Assembly (NCBI RefSeq): GCF_021012795.1
Contig: NZ_VFYU01000017.1
Coordinates: 1 to 64,000, forward strand
Source: Psychrobacter sp. I-STPA10
Lineage (GTDB): Bacteria; Pseudomonadota; Gammaproteobacteria; Pseudomonadales; Moraxellaceae
Reading direction: 5' to 3'
Length of the DNA stretch: 64,000 nucleotides
A program made the translations under genes and the position numbers. Under the pieces are notes generated by a model, which worked only from the letters and a program-made list of their open reading frames with translations, was not told where the DNA came from and did no database searches. Below, piece after piece: positions 29,262 to 41,300 of the stretch; position 1 is the first letter of the stretch; every line of letters starts with the position of its first letter.

Positions 29262-30236
29262 TTACTTCCATGATGCTTCAGGATTACGAATCCAAGTTTT
29301 AAGCAGCTTCGCTTCATCACTCAGCGGATATGCAGATAATAATTGCTGCGATAACTGTTGACGTTGTCGCAAATTATTATGAGCGGCAGCTAACTTAATA
29401 CCTTGTAATAACAACCGAGGACTGCTTGTCACACCCCCTGTCAACATCACTGCTTCATCATACAACTGCTGTGCTTGCACCATGCGACCTTGAGTAATCA
29501 ATAAGTCTATTAATTCAATGTGGGCTATCAGACTGTTACGATTGCCTTCTAATGCTCGTATAAAAGCATGGTTTGCTGTTTGCGTATCACCAACTTTTAA
29601 TGCGGTACGCCCAAGATTTTCTAAAGCACCAATACGCCCCTCATAACCTAGAGCCGAACCTGCTATCTCAAACTGAGCAATGGCCTCTTTATAGCGCCCA
29701 CGCTGTGAGAGATATACCCCATAGTTATTACGAGCTTGCATAAATTGTGGATCTATCTCAATGGCACGTTTAAAAAAGCCATCTGCCTTAGCTAAGTTGA
29801 GCTCACTGCCCTCTTGTTGCAACAGCACACCCATCATATCATAGGCTGGCGCATATCTGCTATTGGCAGCAAAAGCCTTCTCTAGCTGCCTTTGAGCAGA
29901 ATCAAGGTCATTTTGACGGATAAATTGTGCCGCCATCGTAGTACGTACTTGTGCCACTTTATCTGGATCAGATACATTGTGTCCAGAAGGCTCTGTCATG
30001 GTTGTATAACGGCTACTTGGTGCATCACTTGGGGCACTTTGGCAAGCACTCAATGCAACGCTGCCAACGATACCCATCATCGCTAGACCCACTGCCTTTG
30101 GCAGCCGTTGTAAAATGTTTGACTGTGTACTGTTAGATATTGTCACAAATTTTGTCATAAGTAATGGTGTTTTCCCATGTTGCATGGCAGATTGTATTGG
30201 CGCACATTTATTTTTCTTAGGCAGTAAGTGTGTCAT
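29262..30236 (-). CDS. pilF: Type IV pilus biogenesis lipoprotein PilF/PilW
   Basis: Pilotin needed for outer-membrane assembly of the PilQ secretin. The lipobox is VALSAC (cysteine about residue 65, after an unusually long n-region), followed by TPR repeats (about 90-290: AFAANSRYAPAYDMMGVLL, NNYGVYLSQRGRYKEAIAQF, LGRTALKVGDTQTANHAF). An internal ATG (MTKFVTI) would shorten the n-region but lacks a ribosome binding site. The position between rlmN and rodZ is the same as in Pseudomonas. Confidence 0.9.
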   Translation of the reverse strand: MTHLLPKKNKCAPIQSAMQHGKTPLLMTKFVTISNSTQSNILQRLPKAVGLAMMGIVGSVALSACQSAPSDAPSSRYTTMTEPSGHNVSDPDKVAQVRTTMAAQFIRQNDLDSAQRQLEKAFAANSRYAPAYDMMGVLLQQEGSELNLAKADGFFKRAIEIDPQFMQARNNYGVYLSQRGRYKEAIAQFEIAGSALGYEGRIGALENLGRTALKVGDTQTANHAFIRALEGNRNSLIAHIELIDLLITQGRMVQAQQLYDEAVMLTGGVTSSPRLLLQGIKLAAAHNNLRQRQQLSQQLLSAYPLSDEAKLLKTWIRNPEASWK

Positions 30237-30410
30237 AATTACCGTCTTACATCAGTAGTTTTATATTAGTGGTATCTTAAAACCTACTCTATTATTATAA
30301 ATAGAGTTTTTTTATCTTTATAAATTTTGTATCCATTTTTGTATCTATTTCTATTATAGAATTATAGTTTATATCCATAATCCATTATGCTTACTCATTC
30401 TCATCGCCCA

Positions 30411-31619
30411 TCAAGATGACGCTACGGTGGTCTGCTTTTCTTGTATTTTCTGCTGCCATTTTGCAGAGCGGCGGGTACGGTCTGCTACTTGCCCAACTAA
30501 CTGCCCACAGGCGGCATCAATATCATCGCCCCGAGTTTGACGAATGGTACACACAAATCCTGCATTGTTTAATATATTACTAAATGTATGAATACGGTTG
30601 TTACTAGATCGGTCATAAGGCGCATGCGGAAATGGGTTAAATGGAATTAAGTTAATTTTGCTTGGCAACCCATCTAAAAGTTGAACCAATTGCTGTGCAT
30701 GTTCATCACTATCATTGACGCCTGCCAGCATCACATACTCAATGGTAACGTGTTTTTTATGACGCGGATTGTCATTAACATAAGCATGCGCTGCTGTGAT
30801 CAACTGCTCAAGTGGATATTTTTTATTAATTGGAACTAACTCATTTCGTAGCTCATCATTTGGTGCATGTAGCGAGATGGCAAGCGCCACATCGATGTCT
30901 TTAAACAAATCATACATCTTCGGCACAACACCCGAAGTGGACAAAGTGACTCGGCGTTTAGATAGTCCATAGGCATGATCTGAGAGCATCAACTGCATTG
31001 AGGCAATAACAGGTTTATAATTTAGCAGTGGCTCACCCATTCCCATCATCACCACATTGGTGACTTGATTTTGCCACTCAGTGTTATCAACACCTTGCAT
31101 ATATGACGCATTGGCAACCCATAGTTGCCCAATAATTTCTGCGGCGGTCAAATCACGCTCAAAGCCTTGCTTGCCTGTACTACAAAAACTACAGTCCAAA
31201 GCACAGCCCACCTGAGAAGATATACATAATGTCTTGCGACCATTGGCTTTGCTGTCATCTGCTGGAATCAATACCGTCTCAACCAAAGAGCCACCTGCCA
31301 CTTTAAACACCCACTTACGAGTACCATCTTCACTAAACTCCTTGTGCATGATGGCTGGAGGCACAACACATGCCTTTTTACTTAGCTTTTCACGCAACCC
31401 CTTAGACAAATTGGTCATCTCAGCAAAATCAGTCACTCCATGCTGATAAATCCACTTCATCACTTGCGATGCCCGAAAAGGCTTTTCGCCCAGTGACTTA
31501 AAGTATGCACCCAGTTCATTTTGGGTCATACCTAATAAATTGGTTTTTGCCACTACAGAGTCGTCACTGTGCGGTGATTGTGCATCAGTTGCAGTATTCA
31601 CGAGTGGGATTTTTGTCAT
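30411..31619 (-). CDS. rlmN: Dual-specificity 23S rRNA/tRNA methyltransferase RlmN
   Basis: Radical-SAM enzyme that methylates C2 of A2503 in 23S rRNA and A37 in some tRNAs. The cluster motif [14 protein letters not shown] (C-x3-C-x2-C) lies near residue 140. GMGEPLLNY and the C-terminal [15 protein letters not shown], which carries a methyl-accepting cysteine, are present. 402 aa. It is downstream of ndk with a terminator in between. Confidence 0.97.
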   Translation of the reverse strand: MTKIPLVNTATDAQSPHSDDSVVAKTNLLGMTQNELGAYFKSLGEKPFRASQVMKWIYQHGVTDFAEMTNLSKGLREKLSKKACVVPPAIMHKEFSEDGTRKWVFKVAGGSLVETVLIPADDSKANGRKTLCISSQVGCALDCSFCSTGKQGFERDLTAAEIIGQLWVANASYMQGVDNTEWQNQVTNVVMMGMGEPLLNYKPVIASMQLMLSDHAYGLSKRRVTLSTSGVVPKMYDLFKDIDVALAISLHAPNDELRNELVPINKKYPLEQLITAAHAYVNDNPRHKKHVTIEYVMLAGVNDSDEHAQQLVQLLDGLPSKINLIPFNPFPHAPYDRSSNNRIHTFSNILNNAGFVCTIRQTRGDDIDAACGQLVGQVADRTRRSAKWQQKIQEKQTTVASS

Positions 31620-31935
31620 AATAAGCTTGCCGATATGATAAGAGAAGACTGGCTGAATTTTGCCATTATAGTCAAATTCAATCCTAAAGTCATAATTTAG
31701 TGCCTATTAGCGTCATATAATTCATTTTATGTTAAAGTGACTCATATAGGCTTTGTGATAAATAAGAATGACTCACACATACTATCAAAATAATAAAAAA
31801 TAATAAAAAAGACCTTCATATCAGTTTAATATGAGGGTCTTTGTATTTATATATAGCAGTTATTTCAGCGAGTAAATTTTAGATAGATGATATCAAATAC
31901 TGATTACCCTAAACTGCTGATAATAAAAATATGAC
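31620..31935. other. Gap between rlmN and ndk
   Basis: No coding frame. Holds a strong terminator (31808-31842) that ends the ndk transcript, and to its left the likely promoter of the rlmN-to-der run on the - strand. Confidence 0.5.
31808..31842 (-). terminator. Rho-independent terminator after ndk
   Basis: A 14-bp stem AAAGACCTTCATAT / ATATGAGGGTCTTT (one G:T pair) with a 7-base loop. On the - strand it is followed by a T-rich run (complement of 31795-31807). It separates ndk from the genes downstream. Confidence 0.88.
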
Positions 31936-32367
31936 CTAGCGTGTACGCTCAAGTACTTCATCATCATTAAAGAAATAAGCAATTTCACGCTTTGCAGATT
32001 CTGCAGAGTCTGAGCCATGTACTGCGTTTTCATCAATGCTACTAGCAAAGTCTTTACGAATTGTACCTTCAGCAGCATCAGCAGGGTTGGTTGCCCCCAT
32101 GATTTCACGATGCTTAGCGATGGCATTTTCACCCTCTAAAACAGACACAACAACAGGACCTGACGTCATGAATGATTTTAGATCATTATAAAAAGGACGC
32201 TCTTTATGCTCTGCATAAAAGCCGCCCGCTTTTTCATCGTCTAGATGTAGCATTTTTGCAGCTACGATTTTTAGACCATTTTTTTCAAAACGAGTATAAA
32301 TCTCACCAATATGGTTGCCGCCAACAGCGTCAGGTTTAATGATAGATAAGGTACGTTCGATAGCCAT
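31936..32367 (-). CDS. ndk: Nucleoside diphosphate kinase
   Basis: Balances NTP pools by phosphate transfer through a histidine. [24 protein letters not shown] starts the protein and [12 protein letters not shown] contains the phosphohistidine. Start ATG 32367 has AAGGAG 8 bases upstream, giving the usual 143 aa; the open frame extends further but is not coding. Confidence 0.98.
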   Translation of the reverse strand: MAIERTLSIIKPDAVGGNHIGEIYTRFEKNGLKIVAAKMLHLDDEKAGGFYAEHKERPFYNDLKSFMTSGPVVVSVLEGENAIAKHREIMGATNPADAAEGTIRKDFASSIDENAVHGSDSAESAKREIAYFFNDDEVLERTR

Positions 32368-32860
32368 AATAAAACTCCTTGTTTTATGGTAAAAAATAAT
32401 TAATGTATTCAATCGCCTATTATAACGACTCTTAGGATAAATGATAGAGGAAAGTGGTTTATCATTTAATAAAACAAACGAGACAACTGAAAAAATATAA
32501 ACTAAAAATATAGCATTAAAAAATATAAATAATATTACCAACCCCTTTAATACGCTTTAACACCTTGATGCTGATACAATCTCTCCCCACTGCCTAGTGA
32601 TGGCATCATAGTCTCTTTCTTGTATCGAATCATACATATAATAATAAGCACCCACCAAACTATTTCTCTGCTCTGAAAAGCACATATTAAATAAAGACTC
32701 AACAGCAGTCCTCTTACTTCGTGCCGCTTCTTCGCCACTATAAAAATACTAAGGTAGGTTTTAACTGTCATCTTGGTTATAATTGCGTCAGCCATGCGTT
32801 GTCTACTTAAAAAACTCAAAGCAGACATTACTCACTCGCCAAAGTCCAAAGGACATATCC
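32368..32860. other. Divergent intergenic region between ndk and the GltB-like gene
   Basis: 493 bp. A 93-codon frame (32547-32828, - strand) exists but has no ribosome binding site, overlaps the leader of the next gene and looks like no known protein; I do not count it as a gene. The region should hold two divergent promoters. Confidence 0.4.
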
Positions 32861-34582
32861 ATGCCTAAGTCTCGTACTCATTTAAACCCCACACCAAATA
32901 AATCACCAAGTAACAACCATCAATATTTAGTGGGTTTGGTACTACGCTTTGGAGTGATGATGATTGCCATTATTGCCATCATTGTTGGGCTTATCTTGTC
33001 ATGGTGGTGGCTGGTTGTCATTGCTGCCATGGCGGTTGCATTAGGCATTTATGATGTGCTGCAATCTAAGCACGCCATCTTAAAAAACTATCCCATTGCG
33101 GGTCATATTCGCTATTTATTTGAAGATTATCGCCCTGAGATACGCCAATATCTCTTAGAAGATGATAAAGAACAAGTGCCGTTTTCTCGCCAGCAGCGCG
33201 CATTGGTCTATCAACGTGCCAAAAATGTCAGTGACACCAATGCATTTGGTACATTAGATAACTTATATGTTAAAGGCAAAGAGTGGTTTTTACAATCTGC
33301 AACCAGCCACCCAGTCAAAGACACAGATTTTCGGATTACGGTGGGTAATGAGCATTGCCAGCAGCCATACTCTTTGTCTGTGTTCAATATTTCTGCAATG
33401 AGTTTTGGTAGCTTATCTGCCAATGCCATTATGGCTTTAAATCATGGGGCAAAAATAGGCGGTTTTACCCATGATACAGGTGAAGGCGCAATTAGCCCAT
33501 ATCACCGCAAATTTGGTGGAGACCTTATTTGGGAGCTGGGTACTGGCTATTTTGGTTGTCGCAATGAAAAAGGGGAATTTGATGCTCACTTATTTGCTGA
33601 GCATGCCAACGAGCCACAAGTAAAAATGATTGAAATCAAGCTGTCACAAGGGGCAAAACCCGGCAAAGGTGGGGTATTACCCGCCGAAAAAATCACGCCT
33701 GAAATTGCAGATACTCGGCGTATTCCAATGGGAGAAGACTGTGTATCTCCTGCCAGTCATAGTGCCTTTACAACTCCTCGTGAGCTTGTCGCGTTTTGGC
33801 AACAGTTACGGGAGCTATCAGGGGGCAAACCTGTGGGCTTTAAACTATGTATCGGACAACCATGGCAGTTTATGGCAATTGTTAAAGCAATGCTAGAGGC
33901 GGATAATTATCCTGACTTTATCGTCGTTGATGGTGCAGAAGGTGGCACAGGCGCAGCACCAGTTGAGTTTATGGACAGTGTAGGCATGCCATTAATTGAT
34001 GGGTTTTTATTAGTACATAATACCTTGGTGGGTGCAGGCATTCGAGAGAAGATAAAAGTGGGCGTGAGTGGTAAAATTGTCTCAGGTTTTGATATCGCTC
34101 GCATGCTTTCTCTTGGGGCAGATTGGTGTAACAGTGCACGTGGATTTATGTTTGCCGTTGGTTGTATCCAGTCTCGTTCTTGTCATACCAACACTTGTCC
34201 TACTGGCGTAGCTACTCAAGACCCTTACCGTCAGCAAGCTTTGGATGTACCCAGTAAAGCAGATCGTGTGGCAAGCTTTCACAAAAATACCCTAAAGTCG
34301 CTGGCATCTATTGTGGGAGCAACTGGTCTTCAGCACCCTGCTGATTTAAAACCCTATCATATCGCCAGACGTATGCAAGATGGGCAAATCAAACTACTAT
34401 CGAAGTATTTTTATTTTATGGATGCAGGCGCATTAGTTAAAGGCAATGCTCGAGCAGATATCTATAACCAAATGTGGGTGATGGCAGATGCTAATAGCTT
34501 TGATGCCAATAATGATGCCCTCATTGCCTATAACAAACACTCAAAAGATAAAGGTAAAAATACAACCGCTGTCAGCTATTAA
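32861..34582 (+). CDS. Membrane-anchored FMN-binding glutamate synthase-like protein
   Basis: A 573-aa stand-alone version of the FMN domain of glutamate synthase large subunit. Two membrane spans lie near the N-terminus (about 27-47 and 48-66). The barrel follows with GGFTHDTGEGAISPYH, GAKPGKGGVLP, VDGAEGGTGAAP and the 3Fe-4S pattern C-x5-C-x4-C in CIQSRSCHTNTCPTG. There is no glutaminase domain and no gltD nearby, so it is unlikely to be the normal glutamate synthase; the electron donor and substrate are unknown. Start 32861 has AAAGGA 7 bases upstream; the frame runs to 32783 without support. Confidence 0.85.
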   Translation: MPKSRTHLNPTPNKSPSNNHQYLVGLVLRFGVMMIAIIAIIVGLILSWWWLVVIAAMAVALGIYDVLQSKHAILKNYPIAGHIRYLFEDYRPEIRQYLLEDDKEQVPFSRQQRALVYQRAKNVSDTNAFGTLDNLYVKGKEWFLQSATSHPVKDTDFRITVGNEHCQQPYSLSVFNISAMSFGSLSANAIMALNHGAKIGGFTHDTGEGAISPYHRKFGGDLIWELGTGYFGCRNEKGEFDAHLFAEHANEPQVKMIEIKLSQGAKPGKGGVLPAEKITPEIADTRRIPMGEDCVSPASHSAFTTPRELVAFWQQLRELSGGKPVGFKLCIGQPWQFMAIVKAMLEADNYPDFIVVDGAEGGTGAAPVEFMDSVGMPLIDGFLLVHNTLVGAGIREKIKVGVSGKIVSGFDIARMLSLGADWCNSARGFMFAVGCIQSRSCHTNTCPTGVATQDPYRQQALDVPSKADRVASFHKNTLKSLASIVGATGLQHPADLKPYHIARRMQDGQIKLLSKYFYFMDAGALVKGNARADIYNQMWVMADANSFDANNDALIAYNKHSKDKGKNTTAVSY

Positions 34583-34717
34583 TACTTTTGATACTTTTAA
34601 TACTTTGATTTATCACATCCTACTGTTATAAAGTGATTGATGGTATAGTCATCACTACAATTGATATATTACAATGAGTTAAATTACATTATTTTCTACC
34701 CTGATTTTGAGGTTACT

Positions 34718-35650
34718 TTGTCTCAACCACTTACAGTCACACAATCACCCAAGCATTTTTTTAAGATGCTCAGTCGGACATCTATAAAAAGATCGCATCA
34801 GCTTGGATTTATGTTGCTCATTTGCCTATTTAGCAGTGGGCTTGGAGGCTGTAATGACTCAGATCCTAGTGACTGGGTGACAAGTATCAAAGATAGCATC
34901 AATAGTCATGATCATAATCATAGTAATGACAACCATTGTGATAGAGGTAATGTCCCTTTTACTTATTCATTATGCCAAATCAGCCAAGACAAACTACTGC
35001 ATGATAAACATCTGTCATTACAGTTATTTTGGAAGCCAAATAATGATAATAGTAACCATGACATCACCCCACTATATAAATTTGCTAACCTAATTTCTAC
35101 CTTACCTGCCACAGACAAATTACAGTTTGCTGCCAATGCTGGTATGTATAATACTGAGTTTGCCCCCATTGGTTATACAGTTATCAAAGGTAAGGAGATA
35201 CGCTCACTTAATCTCAAACAAGGCAGTGGCAACTTTCATTTATTACCCAATGGTGTACTGTGGTGGGATAAATCTGGCAAGGTACACATTACTGAAAGTC
35301 AGCAAATGCAAACTTTATTAGATGATGGTACAGCCACACCTTGGTATGCTACCCAATCCGGCCCGATGCTGGTGATTGACGGTCATATTCACCCTAAATT
35401 TAACCTTGAAAGCACATCAAAAAAATTCCGTAATGGTGTTGGTGTTTGTGATGATGGGTATATTAAGTTTGTTAATAGTGATGAGCCTGTTAATTTTTAT
35501 CATTTTGCCAGCCTGTTTAAAGATAAGCTACATTGTCCTAATGCCTTATTCTTAGATGGTGGTATTGCCTCTGCCCTTTATGCCCCTGAGATATCACAAC
35601 ATGATGATAAAAATATGGGGGTGATGGTGGGTGTTGTGGCGACAGAGTAA
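34718..35650 (+). CDS. DUF2233 phosphodiester glycosidase-family lipoprotein
   Basis: A lipoprotein (lipobox GLGGC) with a His/Asp-rich stretch (about residues 60-77, possible metal binding) and then a DUF2233/NAGPA-type domain: FAANAGMYNTEFAPIGY, ATQSGPMLVIDGHIHP, RNGVGVCDDGYIKFV, CPNALFLDGGIASALYAP. Related proteins uncover mannose-6-phosphate in animals; in bacteria the substrate is unknown and probably a wall or surface polymer. Start choice is uncertain: TTG 34718 has TGAGG 5 bases upstream, whereas ATG 34766 gives a neater signal peptide but no ribosome binding site. Confidence 0.8.
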   Translation: MSQPLTVTQSPKHFFKMLSRTSIKRSHQLGFMLLICLFSSGLGGCNDSDPSDWVTSIKDSINSHDHNHSNDNHCDRGNVPFTYSLCQISQDKLLHDKHLSLQLFWKPNNDNSNHDITPLYKFANLISTLPATDKLQFAANAGMYNTEFAPIGYTVIKGKEIRSLNLKQGSGNFHLLPNGVLWWDKSGKVHITESQQMQTLLDDGTATPWYATQSGPMLVIDGHIHPKFNLESTSKKFRNGVGVCDDGYIKFVNSDEPVNFYHFASLFKDKLHCPNALFLDGGIASALYAPEISQHDDKNMGVMVGVVATE

Positions 35651-35739
35651 AATACCAATTTAAAAAATAATTAAAAAAATTTTAATTAATACCTAAATCA
35701 AACGATATAATCTTATCTTTTAAACTCCACTCTCAACCA

Positions 35740-36183
35740 TCAAAAAGCTGACGCTAATGCCATCACCCACAAAATAAATAATAGGGTTAATGCCAAAAAC
35801 TGGGCGGCAGAACCGACATCTTTACCAATTTTTGCTAAGGGGTGACGCTCGGTGGAGGTGTGGTCAATACTTGCCTCAATCCCCGTATTAAATAGCTCAA
35901 CAATCAAGGATACAAACGAGGCAAACACTAGTATCATTTTAATCGCTAAAGCAAACGGCATAAATAACAGTGCCACAAATAGCCCTAAATTTAGCCATAG
36001 TACCTGCCGAAAAGCTGCTTCATTTTTGTAGGCTGCCATAAAGCCATCACGAGAATAGCCGAATGCTTTGACAATACGGCTAACACCACCTTTACCTTTG
36101 ACTTCAGCCGCAAAACTTTCTGCAACTTGTTCCCCTGCATCGGGGGTATACTTGGCGTGGCGAGAATGTTTGGGGTCTTGCAT
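35740..36183 (-). CDS. dgkA: Diacylglycerol kinase
   Basis: Integral membrane kinase that recycles diacylglycerol to phosphatidic acid. The hallmark active-site segment (NTGIEASIDHTSTERHPLAK, then GKDVGSAAQFLAL) and three membrane spans are present. At 147 aa it is longer than E. coli DgkA (122 aa) because of a polar N-terminal extension of about 40 residues. It follows ispA by 36 bp on the same strand. Confidence 0.93.
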   Translation of the reverse strand: MQDPKHSRHAKYTPDAGEQVAESFAAEVKGKGGVSRIVKAFGYSRDGFMAAYKNEAAFRQVLWLNLGLFVALLFMPFALAIKMILVFASFVSLIVELFNTGIEASIDHTSTERHPLAKIGKDVGSAAQFLALTLLFILWVMALASAF

Positions 36184-36219
36184 ACTGTGTGCCTTTTTTT
36201 GCTTATTTACTTAATTTAG

Positions 36220-37257
36220 TTATTTATTGCGTTGCCATAGCCATTCTGCCAATTCAATCAACGCATTATTTTCGCTTATATTGTCATTAGAGTTAGAATT
36301 AGTAAATTGTGCTAGTAAATCAGCTTTTGCCTCAATAAAAAGCTGTTTGGCATAGGCTTTGGCAGGCTCAATCCCCATCAATTTCACATAGGTAGATTTA
36401 TCCAATTTTTCATCACTGCCCGCAGGCTTGCCCAAGTCGTTAGTGCTGGCAGTCACATCCAAAATATCATCTTGTACCTGAAATGCCAGTCCAATTTGAG
36501 TAGCAAAGCTCTGTAGTGCTGTGCTTTGCTCGCTATTGGCATGAGCACAGATACCACCCATCATGGTTGCCGCTTCGATTAAAGCTCCTGTTTTATCACG
36601 GTGGATGGCTTCTAATTCATCTTGACTGATTTGCTGCCCCTCAGCATTTAAGTCGAGCATTTGTCCTGCCACCATACGTCTAGCACGAGGAGCAAAAGTA
36701 TTTAGTAGTTGTATGGCAATGCTGTCATCTATGCTCTTAAAGCCTAATATATCTGATGTTAGCACCTCAAACGCTAATGTCTGCAATACATCACCTGCTA
36801 GTAGAGCAGTTGCTTCATCGAAGGCAATATGACAAGTTGGACGTCCACGGCGCAAATCATCGTCATCCATACAAGGTAGATCATCATGAATAAGTGAATA
36901 AGCATGTAGTAGCTCAACAGCAAGCATGGCACGGCGGCAAGCATGGTTTAATGGTTGCTGAGGATTAACGCTACTAAAAGCACAAGCAACTAATAAAGGG
37001 CGCACCCGTTTCCCACTGCCTGTCATGGCATAGTGGCAGGCTGCTTTAAGTGGTTCAGGTAAGGTGACAAACGTAACATTTGATAAACTGCTTTGTTGTT
37101 CATTGCCAAATAGAGCGGCAATATCATCTTCTAAAACAGACAGCACGTTTTGCATAAATACATTAAAGTTTGGCGTTTGCTGAAAGCTGAATTGAGTATC
37201 ATCAGTATGATGAGTAGGGTGGCTTGGCTGAGTGGTTTGGGAAGTTAAAGATGACAT
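36220..37257 (-). CDS. ispA: Farnesyl/geranyl diphosphate synthase
   Basis: Short-chain trans-prenyl synthase, 345 aa. Both Asp-rich motifs are present: DDLPCMDDDDLRRGRPTCH (first) and QVQDDILDVT (second), along with GSGKRVRPLL. It has a Gln/Thr-rich N-terminal extension of about 40 residues. Likely co-transcribed with dgkA. Confidence 0.95.
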   Translation of the reverse strand: MSSLTSQTTQPSHPTHHTDDTQFSFQQTPNFNVFMQNVLSVLEDDIAALFGNEQQSSLSNVTFVTLPEPLKAACHYAMTGSGKRVRPLLVACAFSSVNPQQPLNHACRRAMLAVELLHAYSLIHDDLPCMDDDDLRRGRPTCHIAFDEATALLAGDVLQTLAFEVLTSDILGFKSIDDSIAIQLLNTFAPRARRMVAGQMLDLNAEGQQISQDELEAIHRDKTGALIEAATMMGGICAHANSEQSTALQSFATQIGLAFQVQDDILDVTASTNDLGKPAGSDEKLDKSTYVKLMGIEPAKAYAKQLFIEAKADLLAQFTNSNSNDNISENNALIELAEWLWQRNK

Positions 37258-37809
37258 ATAGGATACGGTAAGCTAAAGGTGAATGTTTGATAAAGTCTAT
37301 TTTCTGCTGAGTACATATTATATTGTCGCTGTCATATTATATATGGCTTTGTGCATTTATTATGTGTCAATCTCTATGAAACGCTTGTTTGCTCAATTTT
37401 TTAAATAGCTGTTTCAATGAGTATGAGTGCTTTTGTTATATAAGATGAAGTTTTTATATTATAACTGAGGTGAATACGTCTTAACTGCTGAATAAATCAG
37501 TATTACTGTCTTTATTTAGAAAATAAAAGCTTTGTGACAATTTATTAATATTTTTTATTTCACTATATTTCGTCATTTTTTTAGTCTAAAGTAAGGGTAA
37601 TCTAAATTACACAAAGCTAGATGCTACTTCATTTTCATCACTTTTACGATAAAAAATTGTAAGAAAAATTCATAGTCGTGCAAGAGTTTATGACTTGTGA
37701 GTCAGGCGTTACATTGTGACAGTGAGGGGGCAAATCCCCTACACTAAGTAGCGTTCTGAATGAATATCATAACAACACAAACAACCACAGAAAAAACGAG
37801 GAGAGAGGA
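37258..37809. promoter_or_regulatory. Divergent regulatory region between ispA and fadB
   Basis: 552 bp with no coding frame, the longest gap in the window. It is AT-rich in its first 350 bp. A short hairpin AGGGG / CCCCT (37725-37740) lies within an otherwise AT-rich leader, about 70 bp before fadB. fadBA control by fatty-acid regulators is expected here, but I could not recognise a FadR or PsrA box with confidence. Confidence 0.45.
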
Positions 37810-39981
37810 ATGATTTATCAAGGTAATCGCATTTCGGTATCAATGCTAGATGATGGCATTGCCAATATGCAGTTTAATGCCGAAAATGAGAGCGTCAATA
37901 AATTTGATGCTGAAACCAATAAACAGTTTGCTGAGGCAGTCAGTGCCTTAGAGCAGGCGGATGAGGTCAAAGGTCTTGTCGTTACTTCTGGCAAAAGCGT
38001 GTTTATCGCTGGTGCTGACATTACCGAATTTTTAAGTATTTTTGAAGAGCCAGAAGAAAAAATCCTATCTTGGCTACTTGAAATTAACCAAATATTTAAC
38101 CGTTTTGAAGACCTACCATTCCCCAAAGTTGCTGCCATTAATGGGGCTGCCTTAGGCGGTGGTTGTGAGATGACATTGGTATGTGAATACCGTGTGATGA
38201 GTGATAAAGCACAAATTGGTCTGCCTGAGACTCAGCTTGGTATTTTCCCCGGCTTTGGTGGTAGCGTGCGTACACCACGCTTATTAGGTATCGACAATGC
38301 ACTAGAGCTAATCGCTACTGGTAAACCACAAAAACCTGCCGATGCGTTAAAACTTGGCTTGGTTGATGCGGTGGTTTCTGCTGATGACTTACAAAATGCT
38401 GCCATTGATTTGGTCAAAAAGTGCATCTCAGGTGAGCTTGATTGGCAAGCCAAACGTGAAGAAAAACTAAACCCTGTTAAGCTAAACCAACTTGAGCAAG
38501 CGATGGCATTTAACAGTGCTAAGGGCATGATTTTTGCCAAAGCCAATCCAAAACAATATCCTGCTGTTGCCTTAGCCATTGAAGCGATTGAAAAACACGT
38601 GAATTTGCCACGTGACAAAGCCATCGAAGTAGAAGCCAATAACTTTGTCAAAGCCGCCAAGACACCACAAGCAGAAAGCTTAGTTGGTATCTTCTTAAAT
38701 GACCAAGCAGTGAAAAAACTGGCAAAACAGCACAGTGCCAAAGCTCACGACATCAATGAAGCGGCAGTATTGGGCGCTGGTATCATGGGTGGTGGTATCG
38801 CTTATCAAGCCGCCAGCAAAGGCTTGCACATCATCATGAAAGACATCAAAGCTGAGCAGCTTGATTTGGGTATGGGTGAGGCAAGCAAACTGCTTGGCAA
38901 AATGGTTGAGCGTGACCGCATGACCCCAGCACAAATGGGCGAAACTCTAAGCCGTATCCGCCCAACCCTAAATTATGGTGACTTTGGTGAGACTGATATC
39001 GTTATCGAGGCGGTGGTCGAAAATCCAAAAGTGAAACATGACGTATTAAAAGAAGTCGAAGGCTTGGTTAAAGACGACTGTATCCTAGCCTCAAACACTT
39101 CAACCATTTCTATCACTTATCTAGCCGAAGTATTAGAGCGTCCAGAAAACTTTGTCGGTATGCACTTTTTCAACCCTGTACACCGTATGCCATTGGTCGA
39201 AGTTATTCGTGGTGAAAAGTCTTCTGAAGAGGCGATTGCTACTACCGTTGCCCTAGCACAGCGTATGGGTAAAGTGCCTGTTGTGGTCAATGACTGTCCC
39301 GGATTTTTGGTAAACCGTGTGTTGTTCCCTTACTTTGGTGCATTTGATTTACTGCTTAAAGAAGGAGCAGACTTTGTACACATTGATAAAGTCATGGAAA
39401 AATTTGGCTGGCCAATGGGTCCTGCTTACTTGATTGACGTGGTTGGTTTAGACACTGGCGTGCATGGTGCCGAAGTGATGGCAGAAGGTTTCCCAGACCG
39501 TATGAAACCTGACTATAAAGGCGCGATTAAGCACTTATTTGAAAACAATCGCTTAGGTCAGAAAAATGGCGTCGGCTTCTACAAATACGAAAAAGACAAA
39601 CGTGGTAAGCCACAAAAAGTCGCTGACGATGCCACCTATGAGCTACTAAAAGCAGTGACAGATAATGGCAGCCAAGAGTTTGATGACCAAACCATCATTG
39701 ACCGTATGATGCTGGCTTTCTGTAACGAAACCGTGCGTTGCCTAGAAGATAACATCGTCGCTACCCCTGCTGAGGCTGATATGGCAATGATTATGGGCGT
39801 TGGTTTCCCACCGTTCCGTGGTGGTCCTTGCCGTTACATCGACCAAATGGGCTTGGATAACTACTTAGCATTGTGTGAAAAATACGCTCATCTTGGCAAA
39901 GCCTATGAAGCACCACAAAAAATCCGTGACATGGCAGCCGCTGGTGAGAAGTTTTATCCCACTGCGTCAAAAACCGCTTAG
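37810..39981 (+). CDS. fadB: Fatty acid oxidation complex subunit alpha
   Basis: Multifunctional beta-oxidation enzyme, 723 aa. The N-terminal enoyl-CoA hydratase/isomerase half has [23 protein letters not shown] and [15 protein letters not shown]. The 3-hydroxyacyl-CoA dehydrogenase half has the NAD loop [32 protein letters not shown] and [11 protein letters not shown] strong ribosome binding site GGAGAGAGGA sits directly before the ATG. Forms the alpha2beta2 complex with FadA, encoded 45 bp downstream. Confidence 0.98.
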   Translation: MIYQGNRISVSMLDDGIANMQFNAENESVNKFDAETNKQFAEAVSALEQADEVKGLVVTSGKSVFIAGADITEFLSIFEEPEEKILSWLLEINQIFNRFEDLPFPKVAAINGAALGGGCEMTLVCEYRVMSDKAQIGLPETQLGIFPGFGGSVRTPRLLGIDNALELIATGKPQKPADALKLGLVDAVVSADDLQNAAIDLVKKCISGELDWQAKREEKLNPVKLNQLEQAMAFNSAKGMIFAKANPKQYPAVALAIEAIEKHVNLPRDKAIEVEANNFVKAAKTPQAESLVGIFLNDQAVKKLAKQHSAKAHDINEAAVLGAGIMGGGIAYQAASKGLHIIMKDIKAEQLDLGMGEASKLLGKMVERDRMTPAQMGETLSRIRPTLNYGDFGETDIVIEAVVENPKVKHDVLKEVEGLVKDDCILASNTSTISITYLAEVLERPENFVGMHFFNPVHRMPLVEVIRGEKSSEEAIATTVALAQRMGKVPVVVNDCPGFLVNRVLFPYFGAFDLLLKEGADFVHIDKVMEKFGWPMGPAYLIDVVGLDTGVHGAEVMAEGFPDRMKPDYKGAIKHLFENNRLGQKNGVGFYKYEKDKRGKPQKVADDATYELLKAVTDNGSQEFDDQTIIDRMMLAFCNETVRCLEDNIVATPAEADMAMIMGVGFPPFRGGPCRYIDQMGLDNYLALCEKYAHLGKAYEAPQKIRDMAAAGEKFYPTASKTA

Positions 39982-40014
39982 TATAACGATGACACCAAAA
40001 TATAAAAAAATTGA

Positions 40015-41199
<1,185 letters not shown>

Positions 41200-41250
41200 T
41201 CATCGATTTATTTAACTGTTTTTGATTAATGTTAACTTTTGAATGATGTT

Positions 41251-41287
41251 AAAAAGGCAGGTTGCTAATGGTAACCTGTCTTTTTTA
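41251..41287 (+). terminator. Terminator after fadBA
   Basis: AAAAAGGCAGGTT (41251-41263) pairs with AACCTGTCTTTTT (one G:T pair), followed by more T. It can also serve the LRR gene that converges from the right. Confidence 0.88.
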
Positions 41288-41300
41288 TTTGTTATGATTC

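Noticed and set aside
32547..32828. 93-codon frame on the - strand
   Set aside because: No ribosome binding site, no recognisable domain, and overlap with the leader of the GltB-like gene.
37681..37760. tRNA-like or small RNA gene before fadB
   Set aside because: One short GC hairpin only; no cloverleaf or T-arm sequence could be built.
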